From: an uncultured Eubacteriales bacterium
GTDB lineage: Bacteria > Bacillota_A > Clostridia > Oscillospirales > Oscillospiraceae
Length of the DNA stretch: 5,414 nucleotides
Assembly: GCA_949747935.1 (NCBI GenBank)
Contig: CATKHE010000141.1
Span: 1 to 5,414, forward strand
Direction: 5' to 3'
Shown one piece after another: positions 1 through 5,228 of this stretch (position 1 is its first letter; every line of letters starts with the position of its first letter). A program made the translations under genes and the position numbers. Under the pieces are notes generated by a model. It did not search any database. It had not been told where the DNA came from and saw nothing but the letters and a program-made list of their open reading frames with translations.

Positions 1-638
1 ATGGTGCTGTCGGCCAGCTCCAGCATACCGAACTCATACTTGCCGGTGGTGGTGTCGTAGAAGGCCTGGAGGTCCACCTTGGAGGCGGAGCTGCTGGAGT
101 CGCCGCTGGAGGAGCCACCGGAGGAACCGCTGCCGCTGCCGTCCGGCTTGGGATCGGGCTTCGGCTCGGGCTTGGGATCGGGCTTGACCTCCTCCTGCCA
201 GTCGCAGGTGACGTCGATCACGGCGATGGCACCGCCGCACTCCAGGGTCACAGTGGTCTTGCCGGGGGCCACGGCGGTGATGGTGCCCATGTCGTCTACG
301 GTGGCGATTTTCTCGTCGCTGGAGAGGTAGATGGGGGCGGCGTCAATTTCGGGGTCGGTGGTGTACCGCAGCTGGAAGGTGGCCCCCGCCTTGTTTAGGG
401 TGACCTCCGTCTTGTTCAGGTTGAGGGTGATCTCGCCGGGCTCGGAGGTATCCCCAACGCTTCCGTCGGGCTGGGAGCCATCGGGGGTGGAGCCGTCGGG
501 CAGGCTGGAGCTGATGCCCGAGTTGTCGGAGGAACTGCTCCCCGGGTTGGAGGAGCCTCCGCCGCTGTTGTTGCCGCAGGCGGCCAGGGACAGGGCCATG
601 GCGCAGGCCAGGACCATCGCAAAGATACGTCTTTTCAT
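1..638 (-). CDS. Secreted lipoprotein with Big2-like domain, 3' end outside window
   Basis: The first 212 residues are present and the frame is still open at the window edge. A lipoprotein signal peptide is clear: basic MKRR, a hydrophobic stretch, then lipobox L18-A19-A20-C21, so the mature protein should be lipidated on C21 and anchored outside the membrane. Residues 22-69 are a Ser/Gly/Pro/Asp-rich linker. Residues about 70-145 read as a bacterial Ig-like group 2 (Big2) fold: paired strands around LNKTEVTLN, then the typical SSDEKIATVDDMGTITAVAPGK pattern, which occupies residues 106-127. A Lys-Pro-Asp/Glu repeat and a second Ser/Gly linker (151-186) lead to VDLQAFYDTTTGKYEF, which resembles from memory the start of DUF4358-type domains; that part is tentative. 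The start is supported by AAGGAG at 649-654, ten bases upstream. Big2 domains usually mediate binding at the cell surface; the ligand here is unknown. Confidence 0.9.
   Translation of the reverse strand, partial: MKRRIFAMVLACAMALSLAACGNNSGGGSSNPGSSSSDNSGISSSLPDGSTPDGSQPDGSVGDTSEPGEITLNLNKTEVTLNKAGATFQLRYTTDPEIDAAPIYLSSDEKIATVDDMGTITAVAPGKTTVTLECGGAIAVIDVTCDWQEEVKPDPKPEPKPDPKPDGSGSGSSGGSSSGDSSSSASKVDLQAFYDTTTGKYEFGMLELADST
144..185 (-). repeat. Lys-Pro-Asp/Glu-Pro coding repeat in lipoprotein linker
   Basis: A short in-frame tandem repeat encodes alternating KPDP and KPEP units (residues 152-165 of the lipoprotein). It is flanked by a Gly/Ser tract and probably forms an extended spacer between the Big2-like domain and the C-terminal domain. 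Such repeats can change length by slippage. Confidence 0.7.
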
Positions 639-755
639 AGTAAGTAAACTCCTTTTCTGTTGGGGTTGATATCAGACCCTTGATTGGGTTCTGTGGGGTT
701 TGACGCAGAAAAACGAAAAAGGTTCCCGGGATTCAAAAATTTTTTCAGCGGAGAT

Positions 756-784
756 ATTATACTGTCATTTTTGCCCGGCGGCAA
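756..784 (-). promoter_or_regulatory. Sigma-A-type promoter of the lipoprotein gene
   Basis: On the minus strand, a perfect TATAAT (756-761) lies 17 bases after TTGCCG (779-784). Transcription would start near 749 and give a leader of about 110 bases before the lipoprotein start at 638. No convincing operator or riboswitch was seen in the leader. Confidence 0.75.
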
Positions 785-792
785 GAAAATAT

Positions 793-927
793 TTATAAAC
801 TTCTGACAATCCGCCGAGATGTTGCATATGCTGTTAAGATTTCACGGATTGCGGCTTTGTCACTGACGGTAAAATCATAGTGATACTCATCGTCCCCAAA
901 GTAACTGCCCACTGTAGATGCTGTAGG
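793..927 (-). pseudogene. Remnant of an unidentified protein C-terminus
   Basis: An open frame of 44 codons runs from just after an in-frame TAG (928-930) to a TAA (793-795). The product contains GSYFGDDEYHYDFTVSDK followed by an amphipathic helix-like tail ending RRIVRSL. Its composition looks like real protein, with an acidic/aromatic strand followed by a helix, but there is no ATG and no ribosome binding site; the only possible start is a GTG at 912. I read it as the surviving 3' end of a gene whose 5' part was removed. Its upstream edge coincides with the stem-loop at 917-945. I do not recognise the family. It could also be a chance open frame, because it is short. Confidence 0.35.
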
Positions 928-945
928 CTAAATGTCTACAGCATC
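917..945. repeat. Stem-loop with 10-bp perfect arms
   Basis: GATGCTGTAG (917-926) and CTACAGCATC (936-945) are perfect inverted copies around a 9-base loop. There is no good T-tract on either side, so it is a weak terminator candidate. It sits at the upstream edge of the 793-927 remnant and may mark a recombination or insertion boundary. Confidence 0.6.
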
Positions 946-1091
946 AGTGCTTTCCGGGGATCTTGACCTCCAAATTTTCACCAGTCAAATGGGAGATGAA
1001 AATGAGGCTTTTTGAGTAACTGGCGGGGGTTGAACCTTCGTGATACACTATTCAAAGAGGGCACTGAATTTAGTGCGGAGAAAAAGCTGCA
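946..1091. other. Non-coding spacer, nothing clear
   Basis: I see no supported gene, promoter or RNA here. The only structure noted is a small inverted repeat, GCACT-N6-AGTGC, at about 1061-1076. Open frames crossing it on the minus strand are short and continue through the tRNA fragment and terminator, so they are not credible genes. Confidence 0.5.
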
Positions 1092-1127
1092 AAAACCTGC
1101 GGGAATTTTAAAATTCCCGCAGGTTTT
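1092..1127. terminator. Perfect 36-bp palindrome, bidirectional intrinsic terminator
   Basis: The 18-base arm AAAACCTGCGGGAATTTT is followed directly by its exact inverse complement, so A-runs precede and T-runs follow the GC-rich core on both strands. On the minus strand it follows the MarR gene and the tRNA 3' fragment, and it probably ends transcription of the MarR gene and any readthrough from the cluster upstream. It may originally have been the terminator of the lost tRNA gene. Confidence 0.85.
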
Positions 1128-1160
1128 GGAACTGATGGTGGGAATCGATCCCACAACCGC
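1127..1160 (-). pseudogene. tRNA 3' fragment (T arm, acceptor strand, CCA)
   Basis: On the minus strand, GTGGG-ATCGATT-CCCAC forms a five-base-pair T stem with a seven-base T loop (1138-1154). It is followed by CATCAGT (the 3' acceptor strand, 1131-1137), a discriminator T at 1130 and CCA at 1127-1129. A variable-loop-like GCGGTT precedes the T arm. The matching 5' acceptor ACTGATG, D arm and anticodon arm are absent from the expected upstream stretch (1160-1215). The amino acid identity cannot be read. The 3' ends of tRNA genes are common integration sites, so this may be an attachment-site copy left by an integrative element. Confidence 0.55.
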
Positions 1161-1213
1161 TGGTTGTGGATAAGGTGATTTTATAGCAACTACAAAACAA
1201 CATGTAATCCTAC

Positions 1214-1672
1214 TCATCCCGTAAAAGGCTGTCCAGCCCGGAGCTCCAGTTTTTCCAACAGCTCATTCAACTGGGTTGTTTCTTCAAAGGTAAGATCCTG
1301 AAGTATATGCTGCCAATAGGCCTGCTGGAAACGAAGGCTGTGTTCTGCCACAGCTTCTCCGGCAGGAGTAAGATAGAGCATATAGTTGCGGCGGTTTTGC
1401 TCATCCCGGCGTTTTTCTACATAACCAGCATCTTCTAGTTCCCGCAAAATACGAGACATAACGCTCGGCATCATGGCGATGGTGTCCGCCAGGGTGCGCT
1501 GGTTGGTTCCCACATTGCGATAGATACCGACCAGCACAATGGATTGGTTTCCGGAAATGCCTATGCCGCTTGAGGTATTCATTTCAGAAAAACTTTTTCG
1601 GTACAAATAGGAGATATACCAGCCGCAGACGGCGGCATGCTGCTTCCATTGAGTCTTTAATGCCTGATCCAT
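1214..1672 (-). CDS. MarR-family transcriptional regulator
   Basis: A 152-residue winged-helix protein of normal MarR length. Helical dimerisation segments flank the DNA-binding core. LADTIAMMPSVMSRILREL (about 61-79) is the helix-turn-helix with its recognition helix, and residues 80-103 carry the LEDAGYVEKRRDEQNRRNYM...LT wing with the family's conserved Arg pair. The start at 1672 is chosen over two upstream ATGs in the same frame because AAAGGA (1679-1684) lies six bases before it, and because the longer versions would begin in or before the promoter. MarR proteins bind inverted repeats as dimers and usually release DNA on binding a small ligand. It lies at the distal end of the hydrolase/permease cluster and could control it; this is inference. 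The ligand is unknown. Confidence 0.9.
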   Translation of the reverse strand: MDQALKTQWKQHAAVCGWYISYLYRKSFSEMNTSSGIGISGNQSIVLVGIYRNVGTNQRTLADTIAMMPSVMSRILRELEDAGYVEKRRDEQNRRNYMLYLTPAGEAVAEHSLRFQQAYWQHILQDLTFEETTQLNELLEKLELRAGQPFTG

Positions 1673-1698
1673 AACGTATCCTTTCATTTGAATCAACG

Positions 1699-1714
1699 AA
1701 TAAAAATTTTTCTT
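1699..1714. promoter_or_regulatory. Possible autoregulatory operator of the MarR gene
   Basis: AATAAAAATTTTTCTT is an inverted repeat with a perfect ten-base core and one mismatched pair. It lies right after the -10 box of the MarR promoter, where MarR repressors often bind. It is AT-only apart from one base, so chance is a serious alternative, and it does not match the repeats found at the cluster promoter. Confidence 0.25.
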
Positions 1715-1744
1715 ATTATAACACATATTTGGTGGGATTGGCAA
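1715..1744 (-). promoter_or_regulatory. Promoter of the MarR gene
   Basis: TATAAT (1715-1720) lies 18 bases after TTGCCA (1739-1744) on the minus strand, giving a start near 1708 and a short leader. The -35 box begins two bases after the stop of the preceding frame, with no terminator between, so the gene can be read both from here and by readthrough from the cluster. Confidence 0.7.
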
Positions 1745-1745
1745 C

Positions 1746-2051
1746 CTATGTATTGGAATCAGGTTCTTGGCTCGCAACGGAAGGGAGGAATTTCATAAGG
1801 AACAAGGCGGCGAAAAGAGCGGAAAGTCCACCCACAAGCTTTCCCGGCATAACAGGAACGCAAAGTTCGGGAGTAATCTGATTGGTATAGGCCAAGTGGT
1901 CGTCCAGAGCGCACCCGGTGGAGGTGAGAAACGCAATCGTTACCAAACGGCCCCGATTATCCATATCATGCACCATTAGAATCGCGGCCAGAGAATTTGC
2001 CAGGGAGAGGATTAGGGCGGATACACTGGCGTTGTTGATGCGGACTTTTAC
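1746..2051 (-). pseudogene. EutH-like permease C-terminal part, in -1 frame to upstream gene
   Basis: This frame encodes 101 residues with no start codon that fits the conserved region and no ribosome binding site. From memory it aligns along its length with the EutH ethanolamine permease C-terminus. A hydrophobic helix ends in SLANS (EutH has TLANN), then comes MVHDMDNRGRLVTIAF (EutH: MKQMDTRGKVINCAF), a DDHLAY (EutH: GDHLGF), and PGKLVGGLSALFAAL (EutH: VGKLIGGVTAI). It begins exactly where the upstream membrane protein stops at 2048-2050, shifted by -1. The likeliest reading is one 334-residue gene broken by loss of a base or fused by frameshifting; a separate eutH fragment left by deletion is the alternative. 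An internal ATG at 1976 could give a 76-residue product but would cut the conserved segment. Confidence 0.6.
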
Positions 2052-2749
2052 CGCTCTGTCACAGTCACAATTCCCTTTTTATAGAAAACTCGGGCAACCA
2101 GAATGACCACCGGAATGGAGAACATAAGCACATAGCCCTGCTGAGGAATCAGCATGGGGAAGATCAGGAACAGGGCCATCAGCAACAGAAGAATGGTGAT
2201 GCTCAGCTTCATCTTGCCGTGAATCACATAGGCGCCGGCGTTTTTGTTCAGGAAGAAGGAGGTGGCCATGCTGCCGAACAGCGCGGGCATTACATATTTG
2301 GTCGCTGTGGCGACGACCGGGGAGGTCAGCACCGGCTGAAGGGGAATAAGCAGAACCACGCCCAGGGCCACAATGAGTGTGGTGACAATGCCGGAGATAC
2401 ACATGGCACAGGTGGCAATCACCTCGCCCTGTTCGGTGCCGGAACTGGATTTGGTCCGCTCCAGAGCGCCGATGGCGCAGGGGAATTTAATGTTGGACAC
2501 GTTGCCCATAATGGAAGCGATGTATCCAGAAGAACCGGTAATGGGAGTGAAGCTGATCACCTCGGACAGGGCACTGGGGATGAACATGGCCAGCAGGGGA
2601 CCGGCTGTGGCGACGACGCTGGACAAGGTGGGCCAAATGTCATACACAGTGCATATTACCGTGGGGATACCCAGCATGACGGCCATAGCGATGATGGTGG
2701 AGATTCGCCCCAGGGTATGGGTGCGGTATAAGTAATCGCTCATTTTCAT
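2048..2749 (-). CDS. Polytopic membrane protein, probable EutH-like permease, 5' part
   Basis: A 233-residue membrane protein with about five or six hydrophobic helices (near residues 17-37, 44-66, 109-137, 143-166, 182-201, 205-223). On its own I would not recognise it. Its order of landmarks, however, follows EutH as I remember it: SIMGNVSNIKFPCAIGALE against SMMGPTIVFSIPVALGIIE, then a GIVT helix, a Met-Pro helix, and IPVVILVARVFYKK against YPMVLLLTRWFEKP. It then stops abruptly and the EutH-like tail continues in the -1 frame. AAGGAG at 2762-2767 lies twelve bases before the ATG at 2749; a second ATG is at 2743. The stop of the preceding small gene abuts this Shine-Dalgarno. It presumably moves a small amine or its conjugate across the membrane; the substrate is inferred only from the family and neighbours. 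Confidence 0.6.
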   Translation of the reverse strand: MKMSDYLYRTHTLGRISTIIAMAVMLGIPTVICTVYDIWPTLSSVVATAGPLLAMFIPSALSEVISFTPITGSSGYIASIMGNVSNIKFPCAIGALERTKSSSGTEQGEVIATCAMCISGIVTTLIVALGVVLLIPLQPVLTSPVVATATKYVMPALFGSMATSFFLNKNAGAYVIHGKMKLSITILLLLMALFLIFPMLIPQQGYVLMFSIPVVILVARVFYKKGIVTVTER

Positions 2750-2767
2750 AGCTCAGACAAGCTCCTT

Positions 2768-2965
2768 TCAGCCCAAAATGTTGGTAAACAGTACAGCGGA
2801 GGCCATTCCCACAATCAGTGCGACCGACATGATGTAGTCATCAAGCCAACTGATCTTCTTTGCCGTAGCCGGCTTGGAAAGACCGATTGTGATGACGGCG
2901 CTTACAGAGAATACCAGCACTGGAGTCACGCCGGAAATCAGCTGTACCGAGCTGAAGGTACACAT
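2768..2965 (-). CDS. Small two-helix membrane protein
   Basis: A 65-residue protein with two likely transmembrane helices (about 8-29 and 44-64) joined by a basic-then-acidic loop (KPATAKKISWLDD). Its ATG is one base after the stop of the M20 hydrolase gene, with no clear ribosome binding site, so it is probably translated by coupling. The permease gene follows 18 bases after its stop with its own AAGGAG. It may be a small subunit of the permease, or the detached N-terminal part of a longer EutH-like protein; the second helix loosely resembles EutH's early helices, but too weakly to decide. I do not recognise a named family. Confidence 0.6.
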   Translation of the reverse strand: MCTFSSVQLISGVTPVLVFSVSAVITIGLSKPATAKKISWLDDYIMSVALIVGMASAVLFTNILG

Positions 2966-2966
2966 C

Positions 2967-4175
2967 TTATTTGTTGAGATAGTTCTGCGCCATGGCGATA
3001 TGGATCAGCATTCCATAGGGCAGAGCCTTCAAATCAATCTTGAACCGGGGGTTGTGCTGGGGGATCGGACCCTCCTCAGTCATTCCGCCCAGCCAGCCGA
3101 TCACGCCGGGAACCTTTTGGAAGTAGTAGCCCGCGTCCTCGGAGCCCATCATGGGCTTGGTCAGTACAGTCACGTTTGCCTCACCCAGTACGGAGCGGGC
3201 TGTCTGTGCCATTTCGGCGGCAAGCTCCCGGTTACAGATGCCGGGGGCGTAGCCCTCGTGGCGGATAAATTTTGCGGTACAGCGGTGGGCGGAGCATATT
3301 CCATCCGCGATTTCTTTCAGCCTCTGGAAAATGTGGTCCCGCATCTCATTGCTGAACGCCCGGAGTCCACCGGTCATGTAAGCGGAATCGGGGATGGCGT
3401 TCCAGACCTCGCCGCATCGAATGACGCCGATGGACAGGGAGCAGGAGTCCAGGGCGCTGACCTCTCGAGAGGGAAGTGCGTTATAAGCAGCAATGACGGC
3501 GGCCAGCGCCCCGGTGGGGTCTGCGGCGTCCTCGGGTGCAGAGCCATGTCCTCCCCTGCCCCGAATAGTCAGCTCAAAGATATCGCTGGAGGCGGAAAAG
3601 TGTTCCTCGGGTACACTGAGGGTTCCCACTGGCATAGAACCGTTTATGTGGAGAGCAAAACAGGCATCCACGCCCTCCAGCGCGCCGAAAGCAATCATGC
3701 TGGCCGCTCCGCCCCGCACATCACCGCCCTCTTTGCAGACCTCTTGGAGGACCTTCATGTCAAAGCCTTCCTCTGCAGGCTGGAAGATGAGGCGTACTGT
3801 CCCCCGAAAGCTGTCCGAATGTTCCTTCAGATAGTGGGCGGCACCCAAGAGCATGGTGGCGTGGGAATCGTGTCCGCAGGCGTGCATTCGGCCCGGATTT
3901 TGGGAGGAATAGGGTACGCCGCTGGCCTCCTCGATGGGCAGGGCGTCGATGTCCGCTCGGATGGCCACCGTTTTTCCCGGGGCGCTGCCCTGGATGTCCG
4001 CAATAATTCCAGTGCGAGCCACCTGCTTTCCCTCAATCCCATATTCCGTCAGTTTTTTCAGGATGTAGGCGGAGGTCTCCTTTTCCTCAAATCCCAGTTC
4101 GGGGCACTGGTGAAGATGTTTGTAGTTTTCTTCCAGCTCCGGCAGATACGCTTGGATATCCTGCATACCAATCAT
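2967..4175 (-). CDS. M20D-family metal-dependent amidohydrolase (HipO/AbgB/IAA-amide hydrolase type)
   Basis: A 402-residue cytosolic hydrolase of normal family length. The expected metal ligands of the binuclear site are all visible: HACGHD (C100, H102), the QPAEEG pair (E135 as general base, E136 as ligand), H176 in ALHI, and H374 in QHNPRF. RADIDALPIEE (73-83) and MGSEDAGYYF are also typical. The dimerisation (lid) domain spans about 190-310 and carries GGHGS with H210. Family members cleave N-acyl, hippuryl, aminobenzoyl-glutamyl or auxin-amino-acid amides. Between E136 and H176 it has about 16 more residues than B. subtilis YxeP as I remember it. GGAGG (4184-4188) lies eight bases before the start, and the start overlaps the preceding stop as ATGA, so the pair is translationally coupled. 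Confidence 0.93.
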   Translation of the reverse strand: MIGMQDIQAYLPELEENYKHLHQCPELGFEEKETSAYILKKLTEYGIEGKQVARTGIIADIQGSAPGKTVAIRADIDALPIEEASGVPYSSQNPGRMHACGHDSHATMLLGAAHYLKEHSDSFRGTVRLIFQPAEEGFDMKVLQEVCKEGGDVRGGAASMIAFGALEGVDACFALHINGSMPVGTLSVPEEHFSASSDIFELTIRGRGGHGSAPEDAADPTGALAAVIAAYNALPSREVSALDSCSLSIGVIRCGEVWNAIPDSAYMTGGLRAFSNEMRDHIFQRLKEIADGICSAHRCTAKFIRHEGYAPGICNRELAAEMAQTARSVLGEANVTVLTKPMMGSEDAGYYFQKVPGVIGWLGGMTEEGPIPQHNPRFKIDLKALPYGMLIHIAMAQNYLNK

Positions 4176-4936
4176 TGTGCGTTCCTCCCCTTATGATAGT
4201 TTACGGCTTCCTGTACGAAATCCTTAAAAATGTTGAGATGATTGTTGCCGTTGGGCGCCAATCCCTCCGGGTGCCACTGAGTCCCCAAGGTAAAGCCCTT
4301 ACGGTCAGGGATTTCAATGCACTCCGGAACGCCGTGGCTGTCCCGGGCTGTGATCACAACGCCTTTACCTGGCCGGTCTACACACTGGTGATGGTAGGAG
4401 TTGACACGGTTTTCCCCTCCCAGCAGTTGAGCAATGCGGGAACCGGGAACCGTTTCAATTTTGTGAGTAAATACCTGCATCCGCTGCTGGGGCAGGAAGT
4501 GGTCCCCGTTTTTCTGTGTATCAATATTTAAAACCAAACTTCCGCCCAAGGCTACATTCAGCATCTGACAGCCCCGGCAGATGCCCAGTACCGGGAAGTA
4601 CGGTATGTCCAAGGTGCGACGCAGTAGTTCCAGTTCCAATTCGTCTCGCTCGGAGCAGATTTCCCCCACCTTTTCCGTAGTATCCACACCGAATGTGAGA
4701 GGAGAGGCGTCACAACCACCGGAGATGAGCAGACCGTCTAATGCTTCCAGATAAGAAGAGGCCTCATCCCGGGATACAATGGGAAGGATTACAGGGATTC
4801 CGCCGGCCAAAATAACCGACTTGATGTAGTCGTCCGCCAGCGCCTGCCAGAACTGTCCGGCACCACCAATGTGGGCGTCCATACCGAATTGACCGTCTTT
4901 GATAAAGTTTGCAGTAATACCAATTAATGGTTTCAT
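4172..4936 (-). CDS. Class I glutamine amidotransferase-like hydrolase, peptidase C26 (PuuD family)
   Basis: A 254-residue protein matching gamma-glutamyl-gamma-aminobutyrate hydrolases in length and motifs. The nucleophile C120 lies in LGICRGCQMLN, and the His-Glu of the triad are H222 and E224 in TQWHPEG. The family's NS-x-HHQ motif is at 179-184, and LISGGCDASP (70-79) forms the oxyanion-side loop. Family members release glutamate from gamma-glutamyl amides such as gamma-Glu-GABA in the puu putrescine pathway. No partner synthase domain is present, so it acts as a free hydrolase. It is the first gene of the cluster; GGTGAGG (4941-4947) precedes the ATG. No puuABC genes are in the window, so the true substrate is open and may be the same conjugate handled by the M20 hydrolase. 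Confidence 0.9.
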   Translation of the reverse strand: MKPLIGITANFIKDGQFGMDAHIGGAGQFWQALADDYIKSVILAGGIPVILPIVSRDEASSYLEALDGLLISGGCDASPLTFGVDTTEKVGEICSERDELELELLRRTLDIPYFPVLGICRGCQMLNVALGGSLVLNIDTQKNGDHFLPQQRMQVFTHKIETVPGSRIAQLLGGENRVNSYHHQCVDRPGKGVVITARDSHGVPECIEIPDRKGFTLGTQWHPEGLAPNGNNHLNIFKDFVQEAVNYHKGRNAQ

Positions 4937-4961
4937 GTCTCCTCACCTTGGTTTCTAATAT

Positions 4962-4986
4962 CAATAGTTGATAAAAACAACTATTG
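4962..4986. promoter_or_regulatory. Second operator-like inverted repeat in the leader
   Basis: CAATAGTTG and CAACTATTG are perfect 9-base arms around a 7-base A/T spacer. The repeat overlaps the first by three bases, and the centres are about 20.5 bases apart, two helical turns, so two dimers could bind the same face. In RNA it could also form a hairpin at the very 5' end of the cluster transcript. Confidence 0.6.
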
Positions 4987-5005
4987 TGATATTATACTAT
5001 CACAA
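4984..5005. promoter_or_regulatory. Operator-like inverted repeat over the -10 box
   Basis: TTGTGATA and TATCACAA are perfect 8-base arms separated by six bases, with the -10 box at the centre. A dimeric repressor bound here would block RNA polymerase. The size and spacing suit MarR, GntR or similar dimers. Confidence 0.65.
4991..4996 (-). promoter_or_regulatory. -10 box of the hydrolase/permease cluster promoter
   Basis: A perfect TATAAT on the minus strand predicts a start near 4984 and a leader of about 48 bases before the first gene. There is no good -35 hexamer at 17 bases; TTGCAA (5017-5022) is 20 bases away. The promoter is therefore either weak or dependent on an activator. It sits inside the inverted repeat 4984-5005. 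Confidence 0.65.
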
Positions 5006-5114
5006 ATCGGACCGCATTGCAAGAGTATATTTTGTTTTCGTCGAATATCAAAAATTTGGTATAAAATTAAAGAATATAGAACAGAAATTGATCTTTTTGT
5101 TAACATTCTGGGTG

Positions 5115-5143
5115 TTGATTTATTCGTCGTATCTCCGTAAAAT
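5115..5143 (+). promoter_or_regulatory. Likely promoter of the response-regulator gene
   Basis: TTGATT (5115-5120), a 17-base spacer and TAAAAT (5138-5143) read toward the response regulator. The start would be near 5150, leaving a leader of about 79 bases. A second, weaker possibility is TTGTGA (5172-5177) with CATATT (5195-5200). Confidence 0.45.
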
Positions 5144-5150
5144 AAGACTG

Positions 5151-5164
5151 CGTATTGCAATACG
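5151..5164. promoter_or_regulatory. 14-bp perfect palindrome, possible operator
   Basis: CGTATTGCAATACG lies at the predicted transcription start of the response-regulator promoter, a position suited to repression or autoregulation. No T-tract follows, so it is not a terminator. Confidence 0.4.
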
Positions 5165-5228
5165 AAAACTGTTGTGAGGTTTCTGTAACATTTTCATATT
5201 ATCCTAATAAGGGAAAGAAAGTGAAGTT

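Noticed and set aside
144..185. CRISPR-like or regulatory repeat
   Set aside because: The repeat keeps codon phase and encodes a Pro-Lys linker inside the lipoprotein.
917..945. Stem-loop as an intrinsic terminator
   Set aside because: No T-tract follows on either strand, and no intact gene ends at it.
978..1217. A 79-codon open frame on the minus strand
   Set aside because: It reads through the tRNA T arm and the palindromic terminator; this is the usual kind of false protein from RNA-gene sequence.
2079..2402. Arg/His-rich 107-codon minus-strand frame overlapping the permease
   Set aside because: It is the alternate frame of a membrane-protein gene and has the scrambled composition expected of a shadow.
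2874..4196. A 440-codon open frame on the plus strand
   Set aside because: It lies antisense to the M20D hydrolase, whose full set of metal ligands is present on the minus strand; the plus frame has no recognisable domain and is a GC-driven shadow.
4962..4986. Riboswitch in the cluster leader
   Set aside because: The leader is only about 48 bases with a single hairpin; no known aptamer core could be recognised.
4968..5177. A 69-codon plus-strand frame in the divergent promoter region
   Set aside because: It covers both operators and promoters, has no ribosome binding site, and has AT-rich composition typical of spacer DNA.
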